Under the pieces are notes generated by a model that saw only the letters and a program-made list of their open reading frames with translations, was not told where the DNA came from and did no database searches. From the NCBI GenBank assembly GCA_016937075.1, contig JAFGWQ010000071.1:1-5756 (forward strand): a DNA stretch of 5,756 nucleotides, given 5' to 3'. A program made the translations under genes and the position numbers. Positions within the stretch are counted from its first letter, which is position 1. Each line of letters starts with the position of its first letter. This document shows, one piece after another, positions 1 through 5,683 of this stretch. Origin of the DNA: Campylobacterales bacterium. Lineage in GTDB: Bacteria > Campylobacterota > Campylobacteria > Campylobacterales > Sulfurovaceae.

Positions 1-55
1 ATTTGAAAAAAGATACAATGAAAATGTTAAAAATGAAGAGGTGTTAGTTGAATAG
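1..55 (+). CDS. C-terminal end of an IS3-family-like transposase (partial, enters from the left edge)
   Basis: From base 2 an open frame reads FEKRYNENVKNEEVLVE and stops at TAG (53-55). The first base belongs to the preceding codon. IS3-family orfB transposases (DDE/rve integrase core) commonly finish with a '...SPxxFEKRY' type segment followed by a short charged tail, and the stop normally lies just inside the right terminal repeat. Both conditions hold here: the candidate repeat begins a few bases after the stop. Only 17 residues are visible, so the catalytic DDE residues cannot be checked and the family call rests on the tail motif plus the adjacent repeat. The gene converges on the TnsE-like gene. 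It could instead be the end of an unrelated protein. Confidence 0.55.
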   Translation, partial: FEKRYNENVKNEEVLVE

Positions 56-60
56 GTTTT

Positions 61-85
61 TGTCTACAGAATTGGGGACATTCCA
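61..85 (-). repeat. Candidate right terminal inverted repeat of the IS
   Basis: Read inward on the minus strand, the end begins TGGAATGTCCCCAATTCTGT and continues to AGACA. As I recall it, IS3 begins TG, then has a CCCA block, then TGGACA at similar spacing. The match is of pattern (TG terminus, C-run, (G)TAGACA/TGGACA), not of exact sequence. The partner repeat is outside the window, so the exact border is inferred. Confidence 0.5.
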
Positions 86-220
86 GTCTTTCGATTTTAT
101 TCGTCTCATATTTTCTGATCTTGATATGGGAATATGTTTTTCTCTCATATGATATTTTATATACTTTTCATTAAATTCAAACACATATTATATTTTGTTT
201 ACCTCACGCACTTGCCAGGA
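86..220. other. AT-rich spacer between the IS end and the TnsE-like gene
   Basis: This 135-nt stretch has no supportable gene. I looked for a factor-independent terminator for the minus-strand TnsE-like gene and for repeated transposase-binding motifs, and saw neither. Only short AT-rich similarities are present, such as TCGTCTCATATTTTC (about 101-115) and TCTCTCATATGATATTTT (about 141-158). They are too weak to call a transposon end. Confidence 0.5.
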
Positions 221-1909
221 TTAAAATATCTTTCCTATCAACCCAGCAAACCAATTTCTTTTATCGCTTTCTTTCAAATCCTTGGTTCTTTCATGGTTTT
301 TAGTAGTAAATTTTAATAGGTTGCTTTTATAATCATTTTTCATCTTTTGTATTGTTAAGTTGTCGCCTAGATAATGATTTATAAACTTATCAAAAGTATG
401 TTTATTAACAGGCTTAACTGAAACTATCACCCATGTGCTTGCTGTGGCATTTGTGGCATTTTCTATTTCGAGCAAACCGACATACGATTCTTTGAATTTG
501 AATGTAGCCGTTATGTAATGCCTGGCTCTTCCTTGTACCAAACCTTTTTGGTTTATTCTTTTTGTTTTTTTATTTATGATTTCAGGCAATTTTTGCACTT
601 GATGTAAATTAAGGTTTGAAATACTAGATTGATATTTCAAAAAATATATATACTGGTTAAATATTTCAAAATTATGAATATATTCTTTGCCAGAGTCTTG
701 TTTTATATAACTACTTGATATAATAATCTTTCTTATAGTTTTTTCACCGCTTATTGATGATTCCGTCAAACTCTGATCAACAACTTCATCAGATTGGGCT
801 TTTTCATAAATTTTCATTATATCAATCAAAACATCTTTTGTGATTTCTTCTTGACTAATATCAACATTATCCAAGCTGCTGCATTTTAACTTTTTATCCT
901 TGGTTATATAGCGTTGTGTATACTTTTTGGTGGCATTCTTTACTTTTAGAATCTGTGATGTATGTGTCGGTATTTCACTTTTTATTATTCCAATATTATC
1001 AATATCGCTTATATCTTGTATTATCTTATTCTTCTGGAAATATTTGGTAAATTTTATAAATCCGATGTTGGAATTGTCATCTATTATTTCATGGACGAAA
1101 TGATATTCTTTTTTGGTATCTTCATTATAAACCATTGATACTCTTGCATGAATAGTAAATTTATCTGCAACTGGAAATTTTGCTTTGATGGGCATTAAGT
1201 CTATATTATCTTTGTTATATTTTTCTTTCATGGTTTTTAAATAAGAATTAATATATAGACCAATATCGTCAAAAGCTTTTTTAGCTTTTTCTTGACAAGC
1301 AAATCTATGGATAAATGCTGCATCAACATCATTTGCAAAATAATCCAAAACTATAGAAGCATTATTGTTTGCATCACAATCTGCTCCAACAAACAAATCA
1401 TCCAACTTACAACTAAATGCAACTTCTCTCATGCGCGAAAATCTAAAATAATAATACAAAGCAACCGCATATTGAGGAATAATTATTCTTTGATTATCTT
1501 GCTCTATATAGTAACAATACAAATTATTGGCTTCATTAAGATATTTTCGCTTCCAACCTATTAAGGATACGATATTTTTTTCGCTCAGGAAACTTGTAAT
1601 TTTGATATTATCACCGATCATTTTAGATGCATCAATATTAAAACTATGCTTTTTATTACACACATCATTTTTATATTTAGTCTTCAGTCCATTTTTAAAG
1701 TATTTTCCAGGAGGAAAATATTGAAACAATAATTCTGGAGCCATTTCATATGTAAAAACTTCGTTTTTTGTTATATTTTTAACCGCAACAACATAATGAC
1801 TGTTGCTGTAGCTTTCATGGTCTATTTTAAGCTTTAACGGCATTAGAATTTGGAAAATATCATTCGGATTTTCACTCATAAAATCTGGAATGATACTATT
1901 GCTTGCCAT
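221..1909 (-). CDS. tnsE: Divergent TnsE-like protein (Tn7-type transposition target selection)
   Basis: In Tn7, TnsE directs the TnsABC machinery to DNA undergoing lagging-strand-type replication, especially conjugating plasmids, by recognising 3'-recessed ends and the sliding clamp DnaN. This 562-residue protein (Tn7 TnsE: about 538) matches my recollection of TnsE in colinear blocks. FNIDASKMI (90-98) fits the EFEASDLQ block. IPQYAVALYYYF (144-155) fits IPQLELARSLFL, the clamp-binding motif. HARVSMVYNEDTKKEYHFVHEI (254-275) fits the HVKGRSSNEDKDYLVEEI block. In the C-terminal domain, FNQYIYFLK (417-425), LP (441-442), GRARHY (460-465) and YVGLLEIEN (476-484) fit LP...GRSRLHL...FVLLEVD. The tail KDLKESDKRNW (543-553) fits the final SREDMEGW block. 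Residues 300-400 are polar and unlike anything I know. No signal peptide or membrane segment is evident. The start is uncertain: ATG at 1909 or Met11 at 1879, neither with a good Shine-Dalgarno. It lies 42 nt behind mnmG on the same strand, with much lower G+C, suggesting transfer. Whether it is active is unknown. Confidence 0.75.
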   Translation of the reverse strand: MASNSIIPDFMSENPNDIFQILMPLKLKIDHESYSNSHYVVAVKNITKNEVFTYEMAPELLFQYFPPGKYFKNGLKTKYKNDVCNKKHSFNIDASKMIGDNIKITSFLSEKNIVSLIGWKRKYLNEANNLYCYYIEQDNQRIIIPQYAVALYYYFRFSRMREVAFSCKLDDLFVGADCDANNNASIVLDYFANDVDAAFIHRFACQEKAKKAFDDIGLYINSYLKTMKEKYNKDNIDLMPIKAKFPVADKFTIHARVSMVYNEDTKKEYHFVHEIIDDNSNIGFIKFTKYFQKNKIIQDISDIDNIGIIKSEIPTHTSQILKVKNATKKYTQRYITKDKKLKCSSLDNVDISQEEITKDVLIDIMKIYEKAQSDEVVDQSLTESSISGEKTIRKIIISSSYIKQDSGKEYIHNFEIFNQYIYFLKYQSSISNLNLHQVQKLPEIINKKTKRINQKGLVQGRARHYITATFKFKESYVGLLEIENATNATASTWVIVSVKPVNKHTFDKFINHYLGDNLTIQKMKNDYKSNLLKFTTKNHERTKDLKESDKRNWFAGLIGKIF

Positions 1910-1951
1910 GCTACAAATTTAATCCATTATCAATTTCTAATTCACATATTA

Positions 1952-3847
1952 TCATTTTTTATTGTTCATTCTCATTTTTTGTTTTGCTTTACATTCCATT
2001 TTGATATAAATATGCACAATCTCTAGTGCTGCTGGGGTTATGCCGGAAATTTGTGAAGCAGCCTGCAGTGTAATTGGAGTAAATTTCTCCAATTTTTCTA
2101 CGATCTCATTGCTCAATCCTGATACTTTACGATAATTAAACTCTGCTGGGATTTTAATACTCAGCATCTCTTCCATACGGTGAATTTGACTTTGTTGTTT
2201 GTCTATATATCTGCTATATTTGGCTTCTACAAGTATTTGTTCAATTACATCATCGTTATATTTTTCAAAATCAGGCAACAATGCAAGCAATTTTGCCTTA
2301 TCAAAATCTCCTCTGCCTATAACGTCTATCCAAAAGGTACGATCATTTATCTTCATCTCGCCAATTGCTTCTAGTTGTTCTAAAAACTCTTTGGTCGGAG
2401 TTACACTGGTATTTTTTAAAAATGCGATAGCCTCATCGAGCGACTCTTTTTTGGAAATTACTTTATTATAAAACTCTTCGTCCAGTAAGCCAAGCTGATA
2501 TCCATATTGGGACAATCTGATATCTGCATTATCTTCTCTCAAAAGCAATCTGTACTCAGCGCGGCTTGTAAACATACGATAAGGCTCTTTTGTCCCCTTA
2601 GTAACTAGATCATCGATAAGTACGCCGATATAAGCCTCGTCTCTGCCTAATACAAACGGATCTTCATTACGCAATGCCAGCACGGCATTGATCCCTGCCA
2701 TCAATCCTTGGGCTGCTGCTTCTTCATATCCTGTTGTTCCGTTGACTTGACCTGCACAATAAAGTCCTTTGATCTTTTTGGTTTCCAAAGTATGTTTAAG
2801 TTCTGTAGGCTGTATAAAGTCATACTCTATAGCATATCCGTATCGTACGATCTTAGCTTCTTCCATGCCGGCAACTGAGCGGATCATATCCAGCTGAACA
2901 TCAGTTGGCAAAGATGTACTCATACCGTTGAGATAAAATTCATTTGCTTCTAGTGTTTGGGGTTCTATAAATATCTGGTGTCTCTCTCTGTCTCTGAAAC
3001 GGTTTATCTTATCTTCTATACTCGGGCAATATCTTGGTCCGATACCATCAATTTGGCCTGAAAATAGCGGAGCTCTATAGAAATTGCTTTCTATGATATT
3101 ATGGGTTGAGCTATTTGTATAAGCCACCATACAAGGAAGCTGTTTTGGATGAAATGTTTCCCTTGGTGTCCTAAAAGAAAAAGGGATAGGATTTTCGTCG
3201 CCATGCTGCTCTTCCATTTGACTAAAATCAATGCTCGTACCATCGACTCTAGCACATGTCCCTGTTTTTAATCGTCCAATCTCAAATCCCAATCTCCTCC
3301 AGCACTCAGCTAGTTTGATAGAAGCAAATTCACCTTGTCTTCCGGCGCTTAGCTGTGTTTCACCGATATGGATCACACCGTCTAAAAAAGTCCCGGCAGT
3401 TATGATCAGCTTTGGAGCCATATATTTATTACCTAGCTGCGTTACAACACCTCTAGCCTCACCTTCTTCTATAAACAAAGAGTCAACCATCTCTTGTTTT
3501 ATATCAAGATTCGGTGTTCTTAAGATCACATCACGCATATAGATTCTGTATCTATCCATATCTATTTGGGCTCTGCTGCCTCTTACTGCCGGACCTTTTG
3601 AAGCATTAAGAATACGAAATTGAAGTCCTGTGGCGTCAGTGCATAATCCCATTTCACCGCCAAGCGCGTCGATTTCTTTGACCAAATGACCCTTGGCAAG
3701 TCCTCCTATGGCAGGGTTGCAGCTAGATGCTCCTATCTGTTCTGCCAATATTGTTACGAGTAAGGTTTTGGCTCCCATACGGGCACTTGCGAGTGATGCT
3801 TCTATGCCGGCATGCCCTCCACCTATCACGATTACATCGTAGTTCAT
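1952..3847 (-). CDS. mnmG: tRNA uridine-5-carboxymethylaminomethyl(34) synthesis enzyme MnmG (GidA)
   Basis: MnmG is the FAD- and NADH-dependent partner of the GTPase MnmE. The cytoplasmic complex uses methylene-tetrahydrofolate to add cmnm5 (with glycine) or nm5 (with ammonium) to the wobble uridine of certain tRNAs. The 631-residue length is normal. Residues 6-19 carry the FAD dinucleotide fold VIGGGHAGIEASLA. C43 in SSCNPAIGG and C274 in GPRYCPSIEDK (270-280) correspond to the two conserved family cysteines, and the latter segment is one GidA signature. The second signature, from AGQVNGTTGYEEA to AGINA, spans about 365-388. The C-terminal helical domain thought to contact MnmE and tRNA ends with QISGITPAALEIVHIYIK, then a short basic tail. 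ATG at 3847 is preceded by AGGAT five bases upstream. A TATAAT box lies about 34 bases upstream of the start. Only the TnsE-like gene follows closely, with no visible terminator between. No key residue is missing. Confidence 0.97.
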   Translation of the reverse strand: MNYDVIVIGGGHAGIEASLASARMGAKTLLVTILAEQIGASSCNPAIGGLAKGHLVKEIDALGGEMGLCTDATGLQFRILNASKGPAVRGSRAQIDMDRYRIYMRDVILRTPNLDIKQEMVDSLFIEEGEARGVVTQLGNKYMAPKLIITAGTFLDGVIHIGETQLSAGRQGEFASIKLAECWRRLGFEIGRLKTGTCARVDGTSIDFSQMEEQHGDENPIPFSFRTPRETFHPKQLPCMVAYTNSSTHNIIESNFYRAPLFSGQIDGIGPRYCPSIEDKINRFRDRERHQIFIEPQTLEANEFYLNGMSTSLPTDVQLDMIRSVAGMEEAKIVRYGYAIEYDFIQPTELKHTLETKKIKGLYCAGQVNGTTGYEEAAAQGLMAGINAVLALRNEDPFVLGRDEAYIGVLIDDLVTKGTKEPYRMFTSRAEYRLLLREDNADIRLSQYGYQLGLLDEEFYNKVISKKESLDEAIAFLKNTSVTPTKEFLEQLEAIGEMKINDRTFWIDVIGRGDFDKAKLLALLPDFEKYNDDVIEQILVEAKYSRYIDKQQSQIHRMEEMLSIKIPAEFNYRKVSGLSNEIVEKLEKFTPITLQAASQISGITPAALEIVHIYIKMECKAKQKMRMNNKK

Positions 3848-3852
3848 CTTTT

Positions 3853-3857
3853 ATCCT
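3853..3857 (-). promoter_or_regulatory. Ribosome binding site of mnmG
   Basis: AGGAT on the minus strand lies five bases before the ATG at 3847. It supports the MNYDVIVIGGG start, which is also where the family normally begins. Confidence 0.7.
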
Positions 3858-3860
3858 GTG

Positions 3861-3892
3861 CTTTTTGCTATAATTGTGCAATTATATCCAAA
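3861..3892. promoter_or_regulatory. Face-to-face divergent promoters on a palindrome
   Basis: Positions 3869-3886 are a palindrome, TATAATTG-TG-CAATTATA, perfect except for its central TG. It gives a TATAAT box on the + strand (3869-3874, preceded by CTTTTTGC) and a TATAAT box on the minus strand (3886-3881, preceded by ATTTTTTGG). T-run plus TATAAT without a -35 hexamer is the usual housekeeping promoter form in Campylobacterota. The minus promoter would start about 27 nt before mnmG. The + promoter would start near 3881 and give ribE a leader of about 130 nt. The -10 boxes are five base pairs apart and face one another, so polymerase probably cannot hold both at once. The palindrome could also be a repressor site. 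Confidence 0.65.
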
Positions 3893-3907
3893 AAATATCA
3901 TTTTAAA

Positions 3908-3958
3908 ATGCGACGGTCGTGGAACCGACTATTGAAGCCGGCTCGATATGGGGCATGA
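3908..3958 (+). other. GC-rich leader patch; 16-codon mini-ORF or structured RNA element
   Basis: This 51-nt stretch has 29 G or C (57%) inside an intergenic region that is otherwise strongly AT-rich. It is open from ATG to TGA and would encode MRRSWNRLLKPARYGA. No Shine-Dalgarno precedes the ATG (upstream is ATTTTAAA), and three of four arginine codons near its start or middle are CGA with one CGG, odd for an AT-rich genome. It can also fold: GGTCG (3915-3919) pairs with CGACT (3926-3930) around a six-base loop (one G-U pair), and GCTC (3941-3944) can pair with GGGC (3951-3954), followed by five T residues at 3959-3963. It lies in the expected ribE leader. I do not recognise it as a known riboswitch, and it lacks the FMN-element core. 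A leader peptide, a cis-acting RNA or a remnant of another gene are all possible. Confidence 0.35.
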
Positions 3959-3961
3959 TTT

Positions 3962-3979
3962 TTGTGCTTTTAAACACAA
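3962..3979. repeat. Short inverted repeat upstream of ribE
   Basis: TTGTG (3962-3966) and CACAA (3975-3979) form a five-base inverted repeat around an eight-base AT-rich centre, 32 bases before the ribE start. It could be an operator or a weak hairpin. Short AT-rich inverted repeats are common by chance here, and no regulator gene is adjacent. Confidence 0.25.
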
Positions 3980-4000
3980 TATGTGGCAAGCGTTTTTACT

Positions 4001-4006
4001 AAGGAA
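4001..4006 (+). promoter_or_regulatory. Ribosome binding site of ribE
   Basis: AAGGAA lies five bases before the ATG at 4012, fixing the start that gives the family-typical MFTGL N-terminus. Confidence 0.8.
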
Positions 4007-4011
4007 ACAAT

Positions 4012-4629
4012 ATGTTTACAGGACTTATTCGTGAAATTGCTACTGTTAAAAGTTATCACGATAATATTTTATCACTTCAGGCGAGATACAAACCAAATCT
4101 AGGTGACTCTGTTGCGGTTAACGGCATATGTCTAACAGTCACAAAAGTACATAAAGACGGGTTCGAAGTGGAACTGGCTGATGAAACTAGAAGCATCATA
4201 GATCCAAATAGATTTACGGGCAAAGTACATATAGAACCTGCCATGGCAATGGGTGATAAGTTTGAAGGCCACATAGTCCAAGGTCATGTAGATTGCTTAG
4301 GCACGGTCAAGAGTATTACAAAAAAAGAAAACGGCGTTGATTATATCATAGAGGTCCCAAAACAATATATCGCTTATATCGTCCCGAAAGGATCTATCAC
4401 TATAGACGGCGTGAGCCTAACTGTCAATGAAGTGAACAAAGATACCTTCAGGCTGACTATCATACCGCACACTATCAAAGAGACACTAATCGGTTCATAC
4501 AAAATTGGCACAAAAGTGCATATCGAGACCGATCTATTTGCTAGATATATTGCACATATTTTGGAAAATAGAGAAACTAAAGCTTCTCCGACATGGGAAG
4601 ATATCGAAAAGATCCAATCCCTATACTGA
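4012..4629 (+). CDS. ribE: Riboflavin synthase, alpha subunit
   Basis: This cytoplasmic enzyme performs the last step of vitamin B2 synthesis: two 6,7-dimethyl-8-ribityllumazine molecules dismutate to riboflavin and a pyrimidinedione that is recycled (EC 2.5.1.9). The 205 residues form the expected tandem of two lumazine-binding barrels, roughly 1-90 and 91-190, then a C-terminal helix for trimerisation. The N-terminus MFTGLIREI is diagnostic. NGICLTV (37-43, C40) and DGVSLTV (132-138, S135) are the equivalent motifs of the two barrels. GHIVQGHVD (86-94) is the domain-joining signature, and ETDLFARYIAHIL (172-184) carries the conserved aspartate D174. C40, S135 and D174 correspond to the active-site residues of the E. 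coli enzyme as I recall them. The stop overlaps the start of the cupin gene by one base, so the two are very likely co-transcribed. The gene symbol is ribE or ribC depending on nomenclature. Confidence 0.96.
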   Translation: MFTGLIREIATVKSYHDNILSLQARYKPNLGDSVAVNGICLTVTKVHKDGFEVELADETRSIIDPNRFTGKVHIEPAMAMGDKFEGHIVQGHVDCLGTVKSITKKENGVDYIIEVPKQYIAYIVPKGSITIDGVSLTVNEVNKDTFRLTIIPHTIKETLIGSYKIGTKVHIETDLFARYIAHILENRETKASPTWEDIEKIQSLY

Positions 4630-4922
4630 TGAATATTTTTGATTACAAGGTACACCAAAACGGTGAAGAGTTTACTGCGTTATTGGAACATAAAAATATC
4701 AAGATAGTCCGCATAATAAGTTCGGATAAACTAGAACCAAAGGTTTATATCCAAGAAGAAGACGAGTGGGTGGCAGTATTAGAAGGCGAAGCAACAATAC
4801 TCATTGACAATGAACCAAAAATTCTAAACAAAGGCGATACGCTTTTTATCCCTTCACAAACACCTCATGAAATTATAAATGTAACCAATGGCACTTTATG
4901 GCTGGCGATTCATATCTACTGA
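4629..4922 (+). CDS. Small single-domain cupin protein, function unknown
   Basis: This 97-residue protein is one cupin barrel. YIQEEDEWVAVLEGEATI (40-57) is cupin motif 1, but the usual HxH metal ligands are replaced by Y-I-Q, leaving acidic residues and the conserved glycine. GDTLFIPSQTPHEI (69-82) is motif 2 with its PxxxPH histidine at 80. The ending TLWLAIHIY is typical of a group of short bacterial cupins with a 'DEDEW...LEGEA' motif. Metal binding is possible through H80 and acidic residues but is not shown, and no substrate can be named. ATG at 4629 shares its A with the ribE stop TGA, which suggests translational coupling. An in-frame ATG at 4593 would add 12 residues inside ribE that do not fit the fold, so I chose 4629. 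No Shine-Dalgarno is apparent, consistent with reinitiation after ribE. Its 3' end overlaps the convergent methyltransferase gene by seven bases. Confidence 0.85.
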   Translation: MNIFDYKVHQNGEEFTALLEHKNIKIVRIISSDKLEPKVYIQEEDEWVAVLEGEATILIDNEPKILNKGDTLFIPSQTPHEIINVTNGTLWLAIHIY

Positions 4923-5683
4923 TAATCGCTGTCTTTCATGCTTTTTGCATTTGGATTTCTTTGTAACTTCAATTCCATATCAATTGGTTCAAGTTCCAAT
5001 GAGCCAAGAGTTGCTATCGTGCCGCTCCTGACACTGCTTTTTGGGGGATTAAAAAGCTTAAAGCCGCTTTCCCACATACCCATCCGTACAGGCGTGGCGC
5101 TAGAATATGTAGTCATGATCACGTCTTCTTTACATAATTTACGCAGCATGACAAAATACTCTTTCGTCCAAAGCAATGGATTTTTTGTCGGGCTAAAAGC
5201 ATCTTGATATATTATGTCAATTTTTTGCGTGATATATGGCAGTAAGGCTCTAGCGTCTCCTATCAAAAGCTCTATACTAAATTGTTCGTCTTTATAGCAT
5301 TGATTTTGACCAAGTTGCTCAATGATGGGTTTTAAAATATCAAATTCCGCAGGATATGTAAAGTTTAGCAGATCTTGCACTAAAGCAATATCAAGCTCAG
5401 GAGAGATGATCTCTATTTTTGTAGATATATTATGCAATTTGCAATAATAGATCGTTGCTAAAGTATTATAGCCCAAGCCAAAACAAATATCCAATATAAC
5501 TAATTTATCTTTATGAGGCGCAAGCGTAAAGGCCGGAAGAATGTGTTTTTGAAGTGTTTCATTTAAAGCACCGTCATTTGTTGAATGATAGCATTCGTCA
5601 AATTCACTTGAATATAACGTTTGACTGCCGTCTTTGGTAGTAACTTTTTGTTTATATGGACGCAATGCCTCGTTATAGGGCAT
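4916..5683 (-). CDS. mnmD: MnmD-type tRNA 5-aminomethyl(-2-thio)uridine(34) methyltransferase (MnmC N-terminal domain family)
   Basis: The 255-residue protein matches the methyltransferase domain of MnmC, which uses S-adenosylmethionine to turn nm5(s2)U34 into mnm5(s2)U34. The N-terminus carries QKVTTKDGSQTLYSSEFDECYHS (12-34), with the family hallmark 'DGS.TLYS..F.E.YHS'. LVILDICFGLGYNT (61-74) is the SAM-binding motif I, and IGDAR (141-145) a later SAM-pocket element. IIYQDAFSPTKNPLLWT (157-173) is the catalytic-region motif, as in MnmC 'DAFAPAKNPDMW'. TTYSSATPVRMGMWESGFKL (191-210) follows. The FAD-dependent oxidase half of E. coli MnmC is absent, so this is the stand-alone form known from bacteria such as Aquifex. 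The start at 5683 lies inside the end of the preceding gene (11-bp overlap) without a clear Shine-Dalgarno, suggesting coupling. The stop overlaps the convergent cupin gene. MnmG in this window acts one step earlier in the same pathway. Confidence 0.88.
   Translation of the reverse strand: MPYNEALRPYKQKVTTKDGSQTLYSSEFDECYHSTNDGALNETLQKHILPAFTLAPHKDKLVILDICFGLGYNTLATIYYCKLHNISTKIEIISPELDIALVQDLLNFTYPAEFDILKPIIEQLGQNQCYKDEQFSIELLIGDARALLPYITQKIDIIYQDAFSPTKNPLLWTKEYFVMLRKLCKEDVIMTTYSSATPVRMGMWESGFKLFNPPKSSVRSGTIATLGSLELEPIDMELKLQRNPNAKSMKDSDYQ

Larger units (their letters stand above)
1..85 (+). mobile_element. Right end of an insertion sequence, IS3-family-like (partial)
   Basis: The transposase tail (stop at 55) is followed at once by a sequence with the shape of an IS3-family terminal repeat, ending in CA at about 85. 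The rest of the element lies to the left of the window, so the left repeat, frameshift site, full transposase and target duplication cannot be seen. If the end is correct, the flanking target sequence starts at 86 (GTC...). The insertion is 135 bp beyond the stop of the TnsE-like gene and does not interrupt it. Confidence 0.55.

Noticed and set aside
86..220. Tn7-type transposon end next to the TnsE-like gene
   Set aside because: No repeated motifs of about 22 bp were found. The TGT...ACA-like signal at 61-85 is better explained by the IS terminal repeat and transposase tail.
1292..1724. Plus-strand open frames opposite the TnsE-like gene
   Set aside because: They are AT-rich antisense frames without ribosome binding sites or recognisable protein features, opposite a gene with a coherent family match.
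2180..3542. Plus-strand open frames opposite mnmG
   Set aside because: They are antisense shadows of a fully conserved MnmG coding sequence.
3908..3958. Mini-ORF as the remnant start of a radical-SAM gene with a 'KPARY' N-terminus
   Set aside because: Only about five residues agree, nothing continues downstream in any frame, and the fit could be chance.
3983..3999. Possible sigma-54 promoter (TGTGGCAAGCGTTTTTAC) before ribE
   Set aside because: The -24-like TGGCA is present, but the -12 GC dinucleotide is missing at the required spacing.
3887..4011. FMN riboswitch ahead of ribE
   Set aside because: The conserved FMN-element core blocks (GGGGCAGGGUGAAAUUCCC type, ACCGGCGGU) are absent. The GGGGCA at 3950-3955 stands alone.
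4593..4628. Upstream ATG for the cupin gene
   Set aside because: It would add 12 residues wholly inside ribE with no ribosome binding site, whereas ATG at 4629 overlaps the ribE stop in the classic coupled arrangement.
4938..4950. Hairpin ATGC-TTTTT-GCAT as a bidirectional terminator between the convergent cupin and mnmD genes
   Set aside because: The four-base-pair stem is too weak and lies within the mnmD coding end.
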